From the NCBI GenBank assembly GCA_012517575.1, contig JAAYUQ010000137.1, positions 1 through 47,836 of the forward strand: a DNA stretch of 47,836 bases, read 5' to 3'. Positions 46,890 to 47,836 of the stretch are shown here, piece after piece. The position numbers were made by a program, and so were the translations under genes. The notes beneath the pieces are model-generated. The model was given only the letters and a program-made list of their open reading frames with translations. It was not told the DNA's origin and searched no databases. This DNA comes from Bacteroidales bacterium (lineage in GTDB: Bacteria > Bacteroidota > Bacteroidia > Bacteroidales > Paludibacteraceae). Positions within the stretch are counted from its first letter, which is position 1, and every line of letters begins with the position of its first letter.

Positions 46890-47836
46890 TTAATAATAAC
46901 GCGGAGAAAAGATTTCGACCACTTTATCCAACTCAAATTCGTAACGGAGCATTAATTCGTGGCTACCCTGATTGAACTGATTTAACTTAGAAATTGTGTA
47001 ATCATAAGCGTATCCCAACCGGATATGCGGATTCACCTGTAATTCTACCAACCCTACAACTGCTTCGCCAGTTCGATAACTGATTCCCAATCCTACGTAA
47101 TCATTCCACCAACTGTTTAGATTGGCGTCCACCTGTAAAGGAGCACCAGCAACGGCCTTAAACAAAAGAGATGGTTTTAATTTGATTGCATCTGACATTT
47201 CAAAAATATATCCGCCGGTAAGAAAATAATGATAATTTGCTCCTCGGGTTAAAGCCGTTCGTTCTCTGTCGTTATAAAAACTTTTGGTTTTCAAGAGTGC
47301 AGGAATGGAAAAACCGCCATACCATTTTTCGCCGGCAACCAACATTCCAAAACCGGCTGTCGGTAGCCAAACGCTTTCATTCTGTGCAAAAGCAGGGTCG
47401 CCTGCATCGATAATAGTAGTTTCGGTGTAGGCTGCCTTAAAATTTAATAATCCCAGACTCAAACCAAAAGTCAACACATTTTGATCAAATGGAATGCGGT
47501 AAGAATAAAATCCTTGTAAACCGGTGGTGCTTTCAATACCCAATCGGTCGTCGTAAAGTTGCAGCCCATATCCCACATTGCTTTCCGATTGCCTGCGATC
47601 CCATGAGATAACAGCCGTTACCGGTCTTCCTTCAAATCCTACCCACTGATCTCTGTATAAGGCAGTGATATTGTTTACAGCCCTATTGCCGGCATAAGCG
47701 GGGTTGATATTCAGCATGTTGAACATATACTGCGAATACATGGGCGTCTGCTGGGCGGATATTTGAAAATGGCAGCACGAGAAAAGCACCAACAATGCTG
47801 CCGGTTTCAAGAATAAATTTCGGATAAAACTTTCAG
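46890..47836 (-). CDS. PorP/SprF family T9SS outer-membrane protein, 5' end cut by window
   Basis: At least 306 residues of a beta-barrel protein of the PorP/SprF family (QQTPMYSQYMFNMLNINPAYAGNR opening, LYRDQWVGFEGRP block). The frame is still open at the window end: 47811-47836 read ESFIRNLFL before the LKPAALLVLF hydrophobic core, so the true start lies outside and the TTG at 47810 is not it. The signal peptide ends near ISA-QQ. PorP/SprF proteins help export or anchor specific T9SS cargo, typically adhesins. It ends two bases before the longest reading of the PorE-like gene, suggesting one operon. Confidence 0.9.
   Translation of the reverse strand, partial: ESFIRNLFLKPAALLVLFSCCHFQISAQQTPMYSQYMFNMLNINPAYAGNRAVNNITALYRDQWVGFEGRPVTAVISWDRRQSESNVGYGLQLYDDRLGIESTTGLQGFYSYRIPFDQNVLTFGLSLGLLNFKAAYTETTIIDAGDPAFAQNESVWLPTAGFGMLVAGEKWYGGFSIPALLKTKSFYNDRERTALTRGANYHYFLTGGYIFEMSDAIKLKPSLLFKAVAGAPLQVDANLNSWWNDYVGLGISYRTGEAVVGLVELQVNPHIRLGYAYDYTISKLNQFNQGSHELMLRYEFELDKVVEIFSPRYY

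Overview
This AT-rich window reads as a chromosomal segment of a Bacteroidota bacterium, probably order Bacteroidales. Three things support this: promoter-like sites of the Bacteroidota type (TTTG, about 19-21 bases, TAnnTTTG) with no clear Shine-Dalgarno sequences; lineage-restricted families (DUF4293, PorT, PorP/SprF, DUF5723-like OmpA proteins, predicted PolB-type exonuclease); and type IX secretion (T9SS) sorting domains at the C-termini of several secreted proteins. Genus cannot be fixed from the sequence alone. No tRNA, rRNA, CRISPR or complete insertion sequence was seen.

Region 1 (1-13.3 kb) is mostly housekeeping. It holds the tail of a YbbR/CdaR-like gene, a DUF4293 membrane protein, a methionine sulfoxide reductase B-A fusion, a TraB/GumN protein, an apparent udk-exonuclease-mltF operon, a large peptidase/beta-propeller/outer-membrane-barrel gene broken by one in-frame TAG, a small structured RNA or leader before a nucleoside-gate membrane protein, a TetR regulator, and a prfA-pyrF pair ending in a strong terminator.

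Region 2 (13.3-29.8 kb) holds an OmpA porin, pdxH, era, a six-repeat secreted protein, porT, a lipoprotein/endonuclease-family/lutA-like run, a two-gene envelope operon (lipoprotein plus a thrombospondin-type-3/OmpA protein), a RecD-like helicase, maf and an Nramp transporter.

Region 3 (29.9-37.9 kb) is a three-gene starch-degradation cluster on the minus strand (GH13, GH13, GH57). All three are secreted. They carry starch-binding modules and T9SS sorting domains, share a clear terminator, and have a LacI-type palindrome upstream. No SusC/SusD pair is present in the window.

Region 4 (37.9-47.8 kb) is accessory. A 1.1-kb non-coding stretch holds a perfect 14-bp inverted repeat, ten 21-bp tandem repeats and a 225-bp MITE-like element. 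A second diverged copy of that element lies at 44.2 kb, so the two flank a small coiled-coil gene, a REP-like palindrome, a 1374-residue T9SS cargo protein with a starch-binding-like module, and a small PID-CTERM-like protein whose stop codon overlaps the start of the giant gene. Beyond the second copy lies a PorE-like/PorP pair, the PorP gene running off the window.

The unifying theme is T9SS-dependent surface biology: PorT, PorP and PorE-like machinery, starch enzymes as cargo, and a possible surface adhesin with its own co-expressed membrane-anchored partner.
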